A DNA stretch of 50,021 nucleotides from Bacteroidales bacterium (GCA_023251515.1 JAHEYQ010000036.1:1-50021); one strand, 5' to 3'. Counted from the stretch's first letter, positions 8,671 to 17,258 are shown. The notes: generated by a model not told the origin, from the sequence alone. Made by a program: numbers and translations.

Positions 8671-9537
8671 ATGAAAACCAAAATTTTATCATTATTATTT
8701 GTATTATTCGTATTCACTTCCAATGCTCAGGAAGCTTCAAGTCAAAAAATGCTTGATTTATACTTTAACTGTCAATATAAAGAAGCGTTACAAATGGCAA
8801 ATTTATTATTACATACAGAAGATAGTGGATGGGCAATGTATTATATTCCATTAAATATTATTGAATTTGAAAAAGATATTTATAAAGACTCAATTGTAAA
8901 TTGTTTAGAGAAAATGGTCTTTGGTAATTACAAATACTCTTTGCCTTATATTGAAGCATATTTTAGCGAAATCACAAATAACATAAGAGGTGAAAAAGTC
9001 AAAAAGAAAAGTTTTATGAATTTTTGCGAATCATATCCTCAATTGAAGTATCCTGAAGTTTCATACAGAATATCAGAGATTAGCCAAAAAGACCAATGGT
9101 ATAGGGGGCGTGGAAGCTGGCGGTACGATTGTATGAAATCAAAAGATAGCCTTTATTGGGTAAAACAAAAACAATACGATTCTACAAATCTGATTGAAAT
9201 AGAAAGAATTTTTGATCAATATGGTTGGCCCACCGATGATATTTTTGGTAAAAATGCTTCTTTTAATTGTTTTTTTGTTATTCAGCATTCAAATATACAG
9301 CAACAGGAAAAGTATTTACCCGTAATTGATAGTTTAGCAAAACTAAACAAAGTAGATGCTTGGGATTATTTTATGCTTAAAGATAGAATTTTAATTACAA
9401 AAGGTGAAAAACAAATTTTCGGCACACAATCTTATTTTGATAAAGAAACCGGAGATAAAAAACGTTATCCACAAGTTGATTATGAAACCATGGAAAGAAT
9501 AATGCTCGAATATGGAGTAAAACCTAAACAAAAATAA
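8671..9537 (+). CDS. Secreted DUF6624-domain protein (paralogue B)
   Basis: A 288-residue exported protein beginning MKTKILSLLFVLFVFTSNAQ, a signal peptide nearly the same as that of paralogue A. The DUF6624 motifs are all present: YGWPTDDIFG, FFVIQHS, LKDRILI, FGTQSYFD and the shared tail RIMLEYGVKPKQK. An N-terminal MLDLYFNCQYKEAL segment is also shared with paralogue A and looks like a single TPR-type helix pair. It begins 10 bp after A and ends 5 bp before the next gene. The near-identical 3' end and 5' cassette against a diverged centre suggest gene conversion after tandem duplication. Confidence 0.65.
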   Translation: MKTKILSLLFVLFVFTSNAQEASSQKMLDLYFNCQYKEALQMANLLLHTEDSGWAMYYIPLNIIEFEKDIYKDSIVNCLEKMVFGNYKYSLPYIEAYFSEITNNIRGEKVKKKSFMNFCESYPQLKYPEVSYRISEISQKDQWYRGRGSWRYDCMKSKDSLYWVKQKQYDSTNLIEIERIFDQYGWPTDDIFGKNASFNCFFVIQHSNIQQQEKYLPVIDSLAKLNKVDAWDYFMLKDRILITKGEKQIFGTQSYFDKETGDKKRYPQVDYETMERIMLEYGVKPKQK

Positions 9538-9542
9538 AAAAC

Positions 9543-11234
9543 ATGAAAAGACCATTCTTAATTTGCATTTTAGTATTTCAATCCATATTAGTTATCGGAC
9601 AATTGAAAAACGACAACAAAAGTGCTTCTGGACATGAAATAATATATATCAGCAATTTGAATACCGATTCAAAATCGCTTTCGTTGAGCAAACCAAGTGA
9701 TAAAAATGCAAATATTTATTATGGCTTAGCCAATAAAAATTCCATTGATTTTTGTGCTGTAAATGATTCCTGCATGCTGATACATGATATTGAAAACAAT
9801 TCATTTATACTAATAGGAGCAAACAATCAGGTATTAGACCAATTTTATTATTTAAAAAGAATAAGAGGGCTTAAGAAATTTTTTGCTGGATCACCATTTT
9901 GTGGGGGCAACGGGAATATTTCTTATATGAATGATTCCACTGTTTTTGTTTCCACCATAAAGAAAGGGTCTGAGTTTTGTTTGCTTTATGTAAGCATAAA
10001 AAACAATAAAATTACACCAATAATTGAAAGACTTGATAAATACCCGGATTTTTTTAATGAAAGGATGACTGAATCACCGGAACTAAAGATAAATAATGCT
10101 TTTAGATCAAAGGATATTTTTTTTGTTAGTTATAACGAAGTAGAACACTTTTTGGATTCTACTAAAACCAAACCAGATGTAATAACTAAACCATATTATA
10201 GAAAAGGGGTTTTTGGCAAAAACTATACAACAAATGATACAATGAGTTTGGTTAATGAAAAAAACTCAAGATTTCCTACTACAGTATTCAATTTCAACAA
10301 TACCTATCTGATAGACGAAGAATGTTATGGAAATATTTATCAATATGACCATAGGCTGAGATGTATTGATACAGTAAAAAACATACCCGACATTGGCAAT
10401 AAAATAAGAATAATTAAAATTTTTAATGATGCCAGTTCAAAAACCACTTATGTTTCATTAATGACTTATAATAAGCAAAATAAAACATATTGTTTTGATA
10501 TCTATCAATTATTAAAAAATCTTGAATTGAAATTTAATAAGCATTTATCTTTTGAAAGAGAAACTTATATTAAAGCAATTAATAACAACAAAATATTTTT
10601 TCCGTATGTAAACAACGATGATTTTAAATATTACATTTATAACATTGATTTATCAGCATGCAAAACGGATAGTCTTTTTGTAAGATATTCAGGGAAAATG
10701 CCTCCTAAATTAAAAGTAAATATTTATGATTCTCAATCTAATTTATTTAGAATGCAAAAAGATAAAACTGATAATATTACCAAAAACGACTTTGTAAGAT
10801 TAAAGAAAAGAGATTATAAGCTATATCCTGAAATAGAAAGAAACGAACTAAAATATCCCCAATCGACGGTAAAAGAAGTAATTAAAAGTGTAATAAAAGC
10901 AACAGACAGTAGCGATTATTTTTACGAAGAAATGTATTTATCAATTTGCGAAAAAAGTGAGTATGAATATGGATATATAGATAATAGAGAAACCTTAAGA
11001 AAAGAAATTGAGCAAAAAGCGTGGCTTTCTGAGACAAATAATTACAAATTCAAAGAGATCAGAAGATTATTAAGTTATCTTTTAGAAAACATTGATATTG
11101 CTTACATAGCTGAAAAAGATGACATTACAACCATAGTAATAACAGAAGATGATATAGATTACAAATTTGTTTTTGTAAAATATGAAAATAAATATTTTAT
11201 GGATAAACTAATTCACAGCAAAAAGAAATTATAA
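9543..11234 (+). CDS. Exported protein of unknown function (563 aa)
   Basis: No family is recognised. The product has a signal peptide (MKRPFLICILVF..., ending near VIGQ). It is rich in strands with repeated Asn/Asp/Lys and short aromatic motifs (for example IYYGLANKN, YLKRIRGLKKF, NISYMNDSTVFV), which suggests a beta-propeller-like body over about residues 30-390. The last ~150 residues are more helical and charged (TVKEVIKSVIKATDSS, then EIEQKAWLSETNNYKF) and end with a small strand pair. It follows paralogue B by 5 bp and precedes the first S41 lipoprotein by 18 bp, so it is part of the exported-protein operon. Confidence 0.55.
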   Translation: MKRPFLICILVFQSILVIGQLKNDNKSASGHEIIYISNLNTDSKSLSLSKPSDKNANIYYGLANKNSIDFCAVNDSCMLIHDIENNSFILIGANNQVLDQFYYLKRIRGLKKFFAGSPFCGGNGNISYMNDSTVFVSTIKKGSEFCLLYVSIKNNKITPIIERLDKYPDFFNERMTESPELKINNAFRSKDIFFVSYNEVEHFLDSTKTKPDVITKPYYRKGVFGKNYTTNDTMSLVNEKNSRFPTTVFNFNNTYLIDEECYGNIYQYDHRLRCIDTVKNIPDIGNKIRIIKIFNDASSKTTYVSLMTYNKQNKTYCFDIYQLLKNLELKFNKHLSFERETYIKAINNNKIFFPYVNNDDFKYYIYNIDLSACKTDSLFVRYSGKMPPKLKVNIYDSQSNLFRMQKDKTDNITKNDFVRLKKRDYKLYPEIERNELKYPQSTVKEVIKSVIKATDSSDYFYEEMYLSICEKSEYEYGYIDNRETLRKEIEQKAWLSETNNYKFKEIRRLLSYLLENIDIAYIAEKDDITTIVITEDDIDYKFVFVKYENKYFMDKLIHSKKKL

Positions 11235-11252
11235 ATAAAAAACCATACAAGG

Positions 11253-12272
11253 ATGAAAAAACCACTTTTATTACTTAGCATTTTATTTATTTTGGTATCT
11301 TGCAATAAACCAAATGATATAAAGGATTTTAACGAGAAACTGATTGAGATTGTAAAATACAATTCTCTTTATTCCGATTCATTGAATTGGCTTTTAATTG
11401 AAAAAGAGATTGATTCAATTTCAAAGCTAAACCAAAACGTTGATAAATATACTGTTTCTGTTAATTACATTATCAGCAAATTAAGAGTTGTAGGCGATAA
11501 TCATACTTGTCTTACATCAAAAAAAACTTTTATAGATATGGGAAAACAGAATCTTTGTTCAGAAGTACCAGTGTCAAAATACTTAGGCAAAAATATGGGA
11601 TATATCAAAATACCAGGAATTTATACTACGAATATACAAGAAATGAATGCTTTTGCAACAAAAATTCAACAACTAATTAAAACGATAGATACTATTTTCA
11701 TTAATGGATGGATTGTTGATTTAAGAGGTAATGGGGGTGGTAATTTGTATCCAATGATAGCCGGACTTGGACCACTAATTGGAGAAGGTAATTTAGGATG
11801 TTCTTTAAAAAGAAATGGGAAAATAAGAAGCTGGTCATATCAAAAAGGAACTGTAATTGATATTATTTCTAATAATTTCCTTATTAAAAATGGGGAAAAA
11901 ATTAAACTAGCAAACAAAATTACGAGAACAGTAAGTGTTTCGTCACCATATTACATTAGAAATAAAAATTCTAAAATAGCAATTATAATTAATAACAAAA
12001 CTTGTAGTGCTGGGGAATTTACTGCAATATCTTTTATAGGCAAAAGCAATGTGAAACTTTTCGGACAGATATCTGCTGGTTTAACCACTGATAATGACGC
12101 ATTTTTATTGACAGATGGATCGTTATTAAACTTAGCAACAAGCCTTGCAGCCGATAGAAATATGAAAATATACAATGACGGCATAATCCCTGATGTTATC
12201 ATATATGATTACATGTATAATGATGACAGAAGCCTCAATGAAGCTATAAAGTGGCTAAAAGAAAGTAAATAA
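11253..12272 (+). CDS. S41-family peptidase lipoprotein (copy 1)
   Basis: A 339-residue tail-specific-protease-like enzyme anchored as a lipoprotein: the lipobox is LVSC with Cys17. Family landmarks are GDNHT near residue 83, the GWIVDLRGNGGG substrate-cradle motif (about 150-162), the nucleophile motif TCSAGE with probable catalytic Ser252, then ISAGLTT, ADRNMKIY and GIIPDV at the end. It probably cleaves peptides in the periplasm or at the surface. Copy 2 follows at 12373. The first 85 residues of the two differ at only three positions while the remainder is clearly diverged. Its relation to the Ere/ChaN-like and DUF6624 neighbours is unknown. Confidence 0.75.
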   Translation: MKKPLLLLSILFILVSCNKPNDIKDFNEKLIEIVKYNSLYSDSLNWLLIEKEIDSISKLNQNVDKYTVSVNYIISKLRVVGDNHTCLTSKKTFIDMGKQNLCSEVPVSKYLGKNMGYIKIPGIYTTNIQEMNAFATKIQQLIKTIDTIFINGWIVDLRGNGGGNLYPMIAGLGPLIGEGNLGCSLKRNGKIRSWSYQKGTVIDIISNNFLIKNGEKIKLANKITRTVSVSSPYYIRNKNSKIAIIINNKTCSAGEFTAISFIGKSNVKLFGQISAGLTTDNDAFLLTDGSLLNLATSLAADRNMKIYNDGIIPDVIIYDYMYNDDRSLNEAIKWLKESK

Positions 12273-12314
12273 ACCACAATATTAAAGATTCATTTATTTG
12301 CACAAAATATTTCT

Positions 12315-12346
12315 GCAAAAGGCTTTACAGAATGATGAAATAAAAA
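12315..12346 (+). repeat. Relic of a neighbouring gene's 3' end
   Basis: The stretch matches the DNA around the stop codon of the 5468-6823 gene (GCAAAAGGCTTTACAGAATG, then GAAATAAAAA) with one or two changes. It lies just before copy 2 of the S41 lipoprotein and is no longer part of any plausible gene. A related piece occurs at 13417-13464. This suggests that intergenic junctions of the array have been copied along with genes. Confidence 0.5.
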
Positions 12347-12372
12347 CTACAAAATCAATTAATTCTATTTTT

Positions 12373-13398
12373 ATGAAAAAACCACTTTTATTACTTAGCA
12401 TTTTATTTATTTTGGTATCTTGCAATAAATCAAATGATATAAAGGATTTTAACGAGAAACTGATTGAGATTGTAAAATACAATTCTCTTTATTCCGATTC
12501 ATTGAATTGGCTTTTAATTGAAAAAGAGATTGATTCCATTTCCAACTTAAAGCAAAACGTTGATAAATATACTGTTTCTGTTAATTACATTATCAGCAAA
12601 TTAAGAGTTGTAGGCGATAATCATACAAATTATTCATCAAAAGAATATGCAAATAAACTAACTCAACAAAATTGTATCAATCTTCAACCTGAATGTAAAT
12701 ATTTAGGTTGCAACATCGCTTATATTAAAGTTCCTGCATTTGCCTCAATCAATGATAGTATTTGTTATGATTTTGCTACTAAAATTCAGTTACTTATTAA
12801 AACTTTGGACTCAAATTCTATCAATGGCTGGATTGTTGACTTAAGAGATAATGGTGGTGGAAATATGTACCCAATGATTGCAGGACTCGGACCTCTGACT
12901 GGTGAGGGTGTTTTAGGATATTTTATCATTAAAAAAGGACTTAAAAGATCTTGGTCTTATCGAAATGGGATAGCAACTGATAGTCTTACAGAAATTTTGA
13001 TTAAAAAAAACGGGAGAAATAAATCTATATCAAGTTATAGTAACATAGCAGGTATGCCACAAGTTGCACATCCTTATACTATTAAAACCAAAAATGCTAA
13101 AATCGCAGTTTTAATAAACAATCATACAGCAAGTGCAGGCGAAATGACATGCATTTCATTTATAGGCAAACCCAACACAAAACTATTTGGAGAAGCTTCT
13201 GGCGGATATACAACAGCTAACACAACTTTTATGTTGCCTGACAGTTCTTGCATTCATTTAGCTGCAAGTTTTACTGCCGACCGGAATATGAATGAATTCC
13301 ATGGCAAAATAATTCCTGATGTAATCATAAATAACGATTTTTATTATGATGACAGATGCCTTAATGAAGCTATAAAGTGGCTAAAAAGTAGCAAATAA
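12373..13398 (+). CDS. S41-family peptidase lipoprotein (copy 2)
   Basis: The ATG at 12373 was chosen because it reproduces the lipoprotein signal of copy 1 (MKKPLLLLSILF with LVSC); an in-frame upstream ATG at 12298 would add 25 residues read through a relic sequence. The 341-residue product keeps GDNHT, GWIVDLRDNGGG, the nucleophile motif TASAGE (Ser254), GEASGGYTT and KIIPDV. The DNA of the first ~255 bp is about 97% identical to copy 1 by eye, with the rest far more diverged. It is likely a periplasmic or surface peptidase with a different substrate preference from copy 1 (inference). Confidence 0.75.
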   Translation: MKKPLLLLSILFILVSCNKSNDIKDFNEKLIEIVKYNSLYSDSLNWLLIEKEIDSISNLKQNVDKYTVSVNYIISKLRVVGDNHTNYSSKEYANKLTQQNCINLQPECKYLGCNIAYIKVPAFASINDSICYDFATKIQLLIKTLDSNSINGWIVDLRDNGGGNMYPMIAGLGPLTGEGVLGYFIIKKGLKRSWSYRNGIATDSLTEILIKKNGRNKSISSYSNIAGMPQVAHPYTIKTKNAKIAVLINNHTASAGEMTCISFIGKPNTKLFGEASGGYTTANTTFMLPDSSCIHLAASFTADRNMNEFHGKIIPDVIINNDFYYDDRCLNEAIKWLKSSK

Positions 13399-13416
13399 AA
13401 TGTAATGCAACAAAAT

Positions 13417-13464
13417 GAAACTTTACAGAATGAACAAATAAAAAAACAAACAAAAATGAAAACC
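13417..13464 (+). repeat. Shared start cassette (copied junction)
   Basis: This junction repeats the DNA at the 6805-6846 junction: CTTTACAGAATGAA, then AATAAAAAAACAAACAAAAA directly before ATGAAAACCAAAAT. The same ACAAACAAAAATGAAAACC block also opens the gene at 8671, and the MKTK start recurs at 7791. It is therefore a recurrent 5' cassette (untranslated leader plus signal-peptide start) in this cluster. Confidence 0.55.
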
Positions 13465-14703
13465 AAAATCTTAATTTCAATTCTATTAGTTGTCTGTACC
13501 ATAGGTGCATTTGCTCAATTTCCAAAACCTGAATATTATTTAAAAGACACTATCTTTAATTTCAAGGATAATGCAATGTCTGATTGGAGTATTAAAAATT
13601 ATCAATCCTATTATATGTCATTTATTGGTGAATATAAGCAAGCTATTAAGACAATGGATGGAATATATGATAATACAAAAAAGGAAAGATTATCATTAGC
13701 TGATTCTATGGCTTTTGTATCAAATTATAAAGCTATTGATGCTACAGAATACATTCTCAAGAGGGCGAAAAACAAAAAGGTGATTATGATTAACGAGAGT
13801 CATAATATGCCACAGCAAAGGGCTTATATGATTTCTTTACTGCAAAAATTGTATAATCAAGGATTTAGATATCTGGGAATGGAAGCATTAGGTTACGATT
13901 CATTGCTAAACCAAAGAGCTTATCCCATATTAGGTACAGGATGGTTATTAACAGAACCTGTTATGGGTAATGTGGCCAGAGAAGCCATTAAAATAGGATT
14001 CAAGGTTTTTTCTTATGAGATAGATCGTAATGAGGCAGTGGTTCCGTATAATCCAGAGAATGCATTTTCATCTCAAGTTGGAACAGGGTTAGAAAGGGAA
14101 ATCCGTCAGGCTTTTAATATAATGAAGATATTTAAAGCTGATTCAACTGCTAAAGTGGTTCTTTTTGCTGGTTTAGGACATATTTGCAGAGAATGGGATG
14201 GTTATATGATGGCTTCTTATGTGTGGCGTTTTTTGGGACCTGGATTAAAAAACCGTCCTCTTTCCATTGACCAAGATAGAATGATAGAACGAAGTGATAA
14301 CGATATCGAAAACCGCTATTTTCAACTTGCCAATGCAGATAAACCAACTGTTTATATTGATTCAGCAAATAATAGTTTTAGAAATGAATACCTTTCTGAT
14401 GCTATTGATATACAAGTCTTTCATCCGCGTACAAAATATATAGCAGGCAGACCAGATTGGTTGTATAATTTAGACAGAATTCCTTTTTATATTGATAGTA
14501 AAAAGCTTAAAATCCAATATCCATTAATTGTGAAAGCTTATTGTAAAGGTGAGGATATTAGCAAAGCAGTGCCTTTTGATGTGATACAATTAAATGATAA
14601 AAAAGAAAAGAAACCTCTGCTTCTCAAAAAAGGATTTTATACCATTGAATTAAAAGGATTGAAGCAAAGTGAATTTATTGAAATTGAAGTAATACAGAAA
14701 TAA
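13456..14703 (+). CDS. Secreted Ere/ChaN-like fold protein
   Basis: The ATG at 13456 is preferred over the one at 13405, which reads through a copied junction, because MKTKILISILLVVCTIGAFAQ is a standard signal peptide. The 415-residue product contains IMINESHNMPQQRAYM followed by GFRYLGMEAL, and later VVLFAGLGHICREW. This G/N-E-x-H ... lE ... G.GH layout is that of the erythromycin-esterase/ChaN/TraB superfamily, where His and Glu residues line the active or haem-binding site. The C-terminal ~90 residues look like a small beta domain. Erythromycin hydrolysis should not be assumed. It is the last gene of the exported-protein run and ends at a strong bidirectional terminator. Confidence 0.5.
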   Translation: MKTKILISILLVVCTIGAFAQFPKPEYYLKDTIFNFKDNAMSDWSIKNYQSYYMSFIGEYKQAIKTMDGIYDNTKKERLSLADSMAFVSNYKAIDATEYILKRAKNKKVIMINESHNMPQQRAYMISLLQKLYNQGFRYLGMEALGYDSLLNQRAYPILGTGWLLTEPVMGNVAREAIKIGFKVFSYEIDRNEAVVPYNPENAFSSQVGTGLEREIRQAFNIMKIFKADSTAKVVLFAGLGHICREWDGYMMASYVWRFLGPGLKNRPLSIDQDRMIERSDNDIENRYFQLANADKPTVYIDSANNSFRNEYLSDAIDIQVFHPRTKYIAGRPDWLYNLDRIPFYIDSKKLKIQYPLIVKAYCKGEDISKAVPFDVIQLNDKKEKKPLLLKKGFYTIELKGLKQSEFIEIEVIQK

Positions 14704-14736
14704 ACTATTTTATAAATCAATTTGGTATATAATTAA

Positions 14737-14778
14737 AAAACCCGTTGGTTATTTTACGTCCAACGGGTTTTAATTTTT
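14737..14778. terminator. Bidirectional intrinsic terminator
   Basis: A perfect 12-bp stem, AAAACCCGTTGG (14737-14748) with CCAACGGGTTTT (14760-14771), encloses an 11-nt loop and is flanked by A and T runs on both sides. It lies between the convergent genes ending at 14703 (+) and 14814 (-) and can serve both. Confidence 0.85.
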
Positions 14779-14813
14779 GATTACAAAAATCAATTAAGCC
14801 TGCTTCACTTATC

Positions 14814-16454
14814 TTAATGACATTTATCCTCTTTCATAAATGGATATTTAAAATCGGTGGGTGGCAGCAGTGTTTCTTTGATGGTTCGCGGATTGGTCCA
14901 ACGTACCAGATTCAGATGACTTCCCGATTTATCATTAGTGCCCGAAGCTCTCGAACCTCCGAATGGCTGTTGGCCAACTACTGCTCCTGATGGTTTGTCG
15001 TTGAAATAAAAATTACCTGCTGCGTACTTCAATATTCCGCAAGCCACATTTAATGCTTCTCTGTCAGCCGAAAAAACAGATCCGGTTAAGGCATAAGGCG
15101 ATGTTTGGTCGCAGATATGGAGTGTTTTTTCAAAATCTTCGTCTTTATAAACATAAATGGTCATTATAGGTCCGAAAATTTCTTCTTCCATTGTAATAAA
15201 ATGAGGATTTTCGGTTAAGATAATGGTAGGATCTACAAAATAGCCCTTGGTTTTATCGCCTTTGCCTCCATAAATAATTTTGGCATCAGATGCTTTGTTG
15301 GCTTTGTCGATATAGCTCATGCAATTGTCGAAACTGGCTTCGTCTATTACGGCATTTACAAAATTGCTGAAAACCCTAACATCGCCCACCGTAATTTCCG
15401 ACATCATTACTCCGATTTTTTCGTTGATGCTTTCCCACAATGATTGGGGAATATAAGCACGTGAAGCTGCCGAACATTTTTGTCCCTGATATTCGAAAGC
15501 ACCACGCACAATAGCCGTTGCCACTTCCTGCGGACGTGCCGATGGATGCACAAAAATAAAATCTTTGCCTCCGGTTTCGCCTATGAGTTTGGGATACGAT
15601 TTGTAATTATCAATATTTTGGCTTACGCCTTTCCATAATTGATTGAATGTAGAACTGCTTCCGGTGAAATGTAAGCCGGCCAAATCTTTGTGTTTTAAAA
15701 CAATGTTTCCGATAAGGCTGCCTTGTCCGGGTATAAAATTAAGAACGCCATCGGGTAAACCGGCTTCTTTAAATATCTTCATTAAGATATAATTAGACAA
15801 TAAAGAAGTGGTTGCCGGTTTCCAAACTACGGTATTTCCCATCAAAATAGGAGCTAAATTAAGGTTGGAAGCAATGGCAGTAAAATTAAATGGAGTTACT
15901 GAAAAAATAAAACCTTCGAGCGGACGGTATTCTATTCTGTTTACGATACCTTGTTCGGAAAGTGGCTGTTCGTTATAGATTTCGGAAATATAATGAGCAT
16001 TGAAACGGAGAAAATCAACGGTTTCGCAAGCTGCATCTATTTCGGACTGAAAAGCATTTTTGCCTTGCCCGAGCATGGTAGCTGCATTAAGCAGATGACG
16101 GTATTTTTTGCTGATTAGTTCAGCCATTTTCAATGAAATAGACAAACGTTCGACCCACGAAGTAGCTTCCCATTTTTTGTGAGCTACCAATGAAGCTTCA
16201 ATAGCCATTTGCACTTCTTTTTCGCCGGCTTTGTGATAAACAGCCAATACATGCTGATGATCGTGAGGCATTGTTACTTTTCCGGTATTTCCGGTTCTGA
16301 TTTCTTTGCCATTAATAATTAATGGAATATCCATTACTTCGGAGCTTAATTTTTCGAGCTCTGCAACCAGCAATTTCCTATCGCTGCTACCCGGCACATA
16401 TGACTTAACGGGTTCATTTTTGGGTTGTTCAAAGTTAAATATTGCGTTGTTCAT
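14814..16454 (-). CDS. pruA: L-glutamate gamma-semialdehyde (P5C) dehydrogenase
   Basis: This 546-residue aldehyde dehydrogenase oxidises glutamate-5-semialdehyde, in equilibrium with 1-pyrroline-5-carboxylate, to glutamate with NAD+, the second step of proline breakdown, in the cytosol. The fold is indicated by TPFNFTA (Asn190), the catalytic base region IGETGGKD (Glu293), nucleophile Cys327 in GQKCSAASRAY and the EEIFGPIM motif. The N-terminus (NFEQPKNEPVKSYVPGS) is typical of the long stand-alone P5C dehydrogenases. There is no proline dehydrogenase next to it. A -7 promoter element is at 16573-16580. Complete and ordinary. Confidence 0.93.
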   Translation of the reverse strand: MNNAIFNFEQPKNEPVKSYVPGSSDRKLLVAELEKLSSEVMDIPLIINGKEIRTGNTGKVTMPHDHQHVLAVYHKAGEKEVQMAIEASLVAHKKWEATSWVERLSISLKMAELISKKYRHLLNAATMLGQGKNAFQSEIDAACETVDFLRFNAHYISEIYNEQPLSEQGIVNRIEYRPLEGFIFSVTPFNFTAIASNLNLAPILMGNTVVWKPATTSLLSNYILMKIFKEAGLPDGVLNFIPGQGSLIGNIVLKHKDLAGLHFTGSSSTFNQLWKGVSQNIDNYKSYPKLIGETGGKDFIFVHPSARPQEVATAIVRGAFEYQGQKCSAASRAYIPQSLWESINEKIGVMMSEITVGDVRVFSNFVNAVIDEASFDNCMSYIDKANKASDAKIIYGGKGDKTKGYFVDPTIILTENPHFITMEEEIFGPIMTIYVYKDEDFEKTLHICDQTSPYALTGSVFSADREALNVACGILKYAAGNFYFNDKPSGAVVGQQPFGGSRASGTNDKSGSHLNLVRWTNPRTIKETLLPPTDFKYPFMKEDKCH

Positions 16455-16572
16455 TGTTTACTTTATTATTATATAATTTGATGATAATAACAAAAAAGCA
16501 TGGGTTTGGTTTTTAAAAAAACTCCTTTTCTGAATAGTCTTTTTTATAAGTTTAAATTAATATGAGTTTACA

Positions 16573-16580
16573 CAAAAATA
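16573..16580 (-). promoter_or_regulatory. -7 element for pruA
   Basis: Read on the minus strand this is TATTTTTG, a match to TAnnTTTG. Transcription would begin near 16566 and give pruA a leader of about 110 nt. A divergent element lies at 16662-16669. Inferred from the motif and position. Confidence 0.4.
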
Positions 16581-16661
16581 ATTTACACCCACGTATTTCG
16601 GCCTCTATTTAAAAAAAATAAAATTTTTTAAAAAAAACATACATTTTGCTATTTTTCATAT

Positions 16662-16669
16662 TATCTTTG
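16662..16669 (+). promoter_or_regulatory. -7 element for small RNA candidate
   Basis: TATCTTTG is one of the commonest forms of the Bacteroidota -7 element. A start near 16676 would produce the folded RNA described at 16676-16805. A TTTG is present at 16645-16648, closer than the usual -33 spacing. Confidence 0.45.
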
Positions 16670-16675
16670 TATCTG

Positions 16676-16805
16676 TTTTTGGAATAACAATGCAATGAAA
16701 AAGCAATAAGGCATTGATTCCGGAAATGAACGTTCTTTGAAATATTTATAATTTTGTGTTTTGGATAGCTATTACTTCAAAGATAATGCCTTTTTCATTT
16801 TTTTT
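16676..16805 (+). ncRNA. Small RNA candidate with hairpin loop paired to its 3' end
   Basis: No convincing ORF is present. The 5' end can form a hairpin in which GGAAU (16681-16685) pairs with AUUCC (16717-16721) and CAAUGC (16688-16693) with GCAUUG (16711-16716). Its loop contains AATGAAAAAG (16694-16703), perfectly complementary to CTTTTTCATT at 16790-16799, which is followed by a T run like a terminator tail. The element is bounded by a promoter-like box and a T tract, so a ~130-nt transcript is plausible. The loop-to-3'-end pairing echoes the architecture at 243-332, though the sequences are unrelated. No known RNA family recognised. Confidence 0.4.
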
Positions 16806-16880
16806 AAACATACATTTTTTCAATTAAGCGTTTTCTGCGATAGTATTGGTGTTTTATAAAACATTGCATGCTGTTTGTAA

Positions 16881-17258
16881 GTTTACGAGATAGTATCTTG
16901 CATGCAAGAAAGCTTCCCGACAACTTACGAGAAGGAACTTTACATGCAAGAAACCTTCCCGACAGTTTACGAGAAGGAACTTTAGATGCAAGAAACGTTC
17001 CCGACAACTTACGAGAAGGAACTTTAGATGCAAGAAACGTTCCCGACAACTTACGAGAAGGAACTTTAAGTGCAAGAAACCTTTCCGACAGTTTACGAGA
17101 AGGAACTTTAGATGCAAGAAACGTTCCCGACAACTTACGAGAAGGAACTTTACATGCAAGAAACGTTCCCGACAACTTACGAGAAGGAACTTTAGGTGCA
17201 AGAAAGCTTCCCGACAGCTTACGAGAAGGAATCTTGCGTGCAAGAAACCTCCTCGCAA
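16881..17258. repeat. Nine exact-length 42-bp tandem repeats (minisatellite)
   Basis: Nine units begin at 16881, 16923, 16965, 17007, 17049, 17091, 17133, 17175 and 17217, each exactly 42 bp with no insertion or deletion. The core of each is ACTTACGAGAAGGAAC, TTTAGATGCAAG, then AACGTTCCCGACA. Units 1 and 9 are the most diverged. Variation sits at a few positions (AC/GT at the unit start, GAT/CAT/AGT/GGT before GCAAG, ACGTT/ACCTT/AGCTT). Since 42 is a multiple of three and the unit lacks stops in three of its frames, long ORFs appear on both strands, which is a by-product of the repeat. GGAAC...GTTCC arms inside a unit could form a small hairpin. Confidence 0.95.

Noticed and set aside
16881..17258. 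CRISPR array
   Set aside because: Units are adjacent with no unique spacers, and no cas genes are present.
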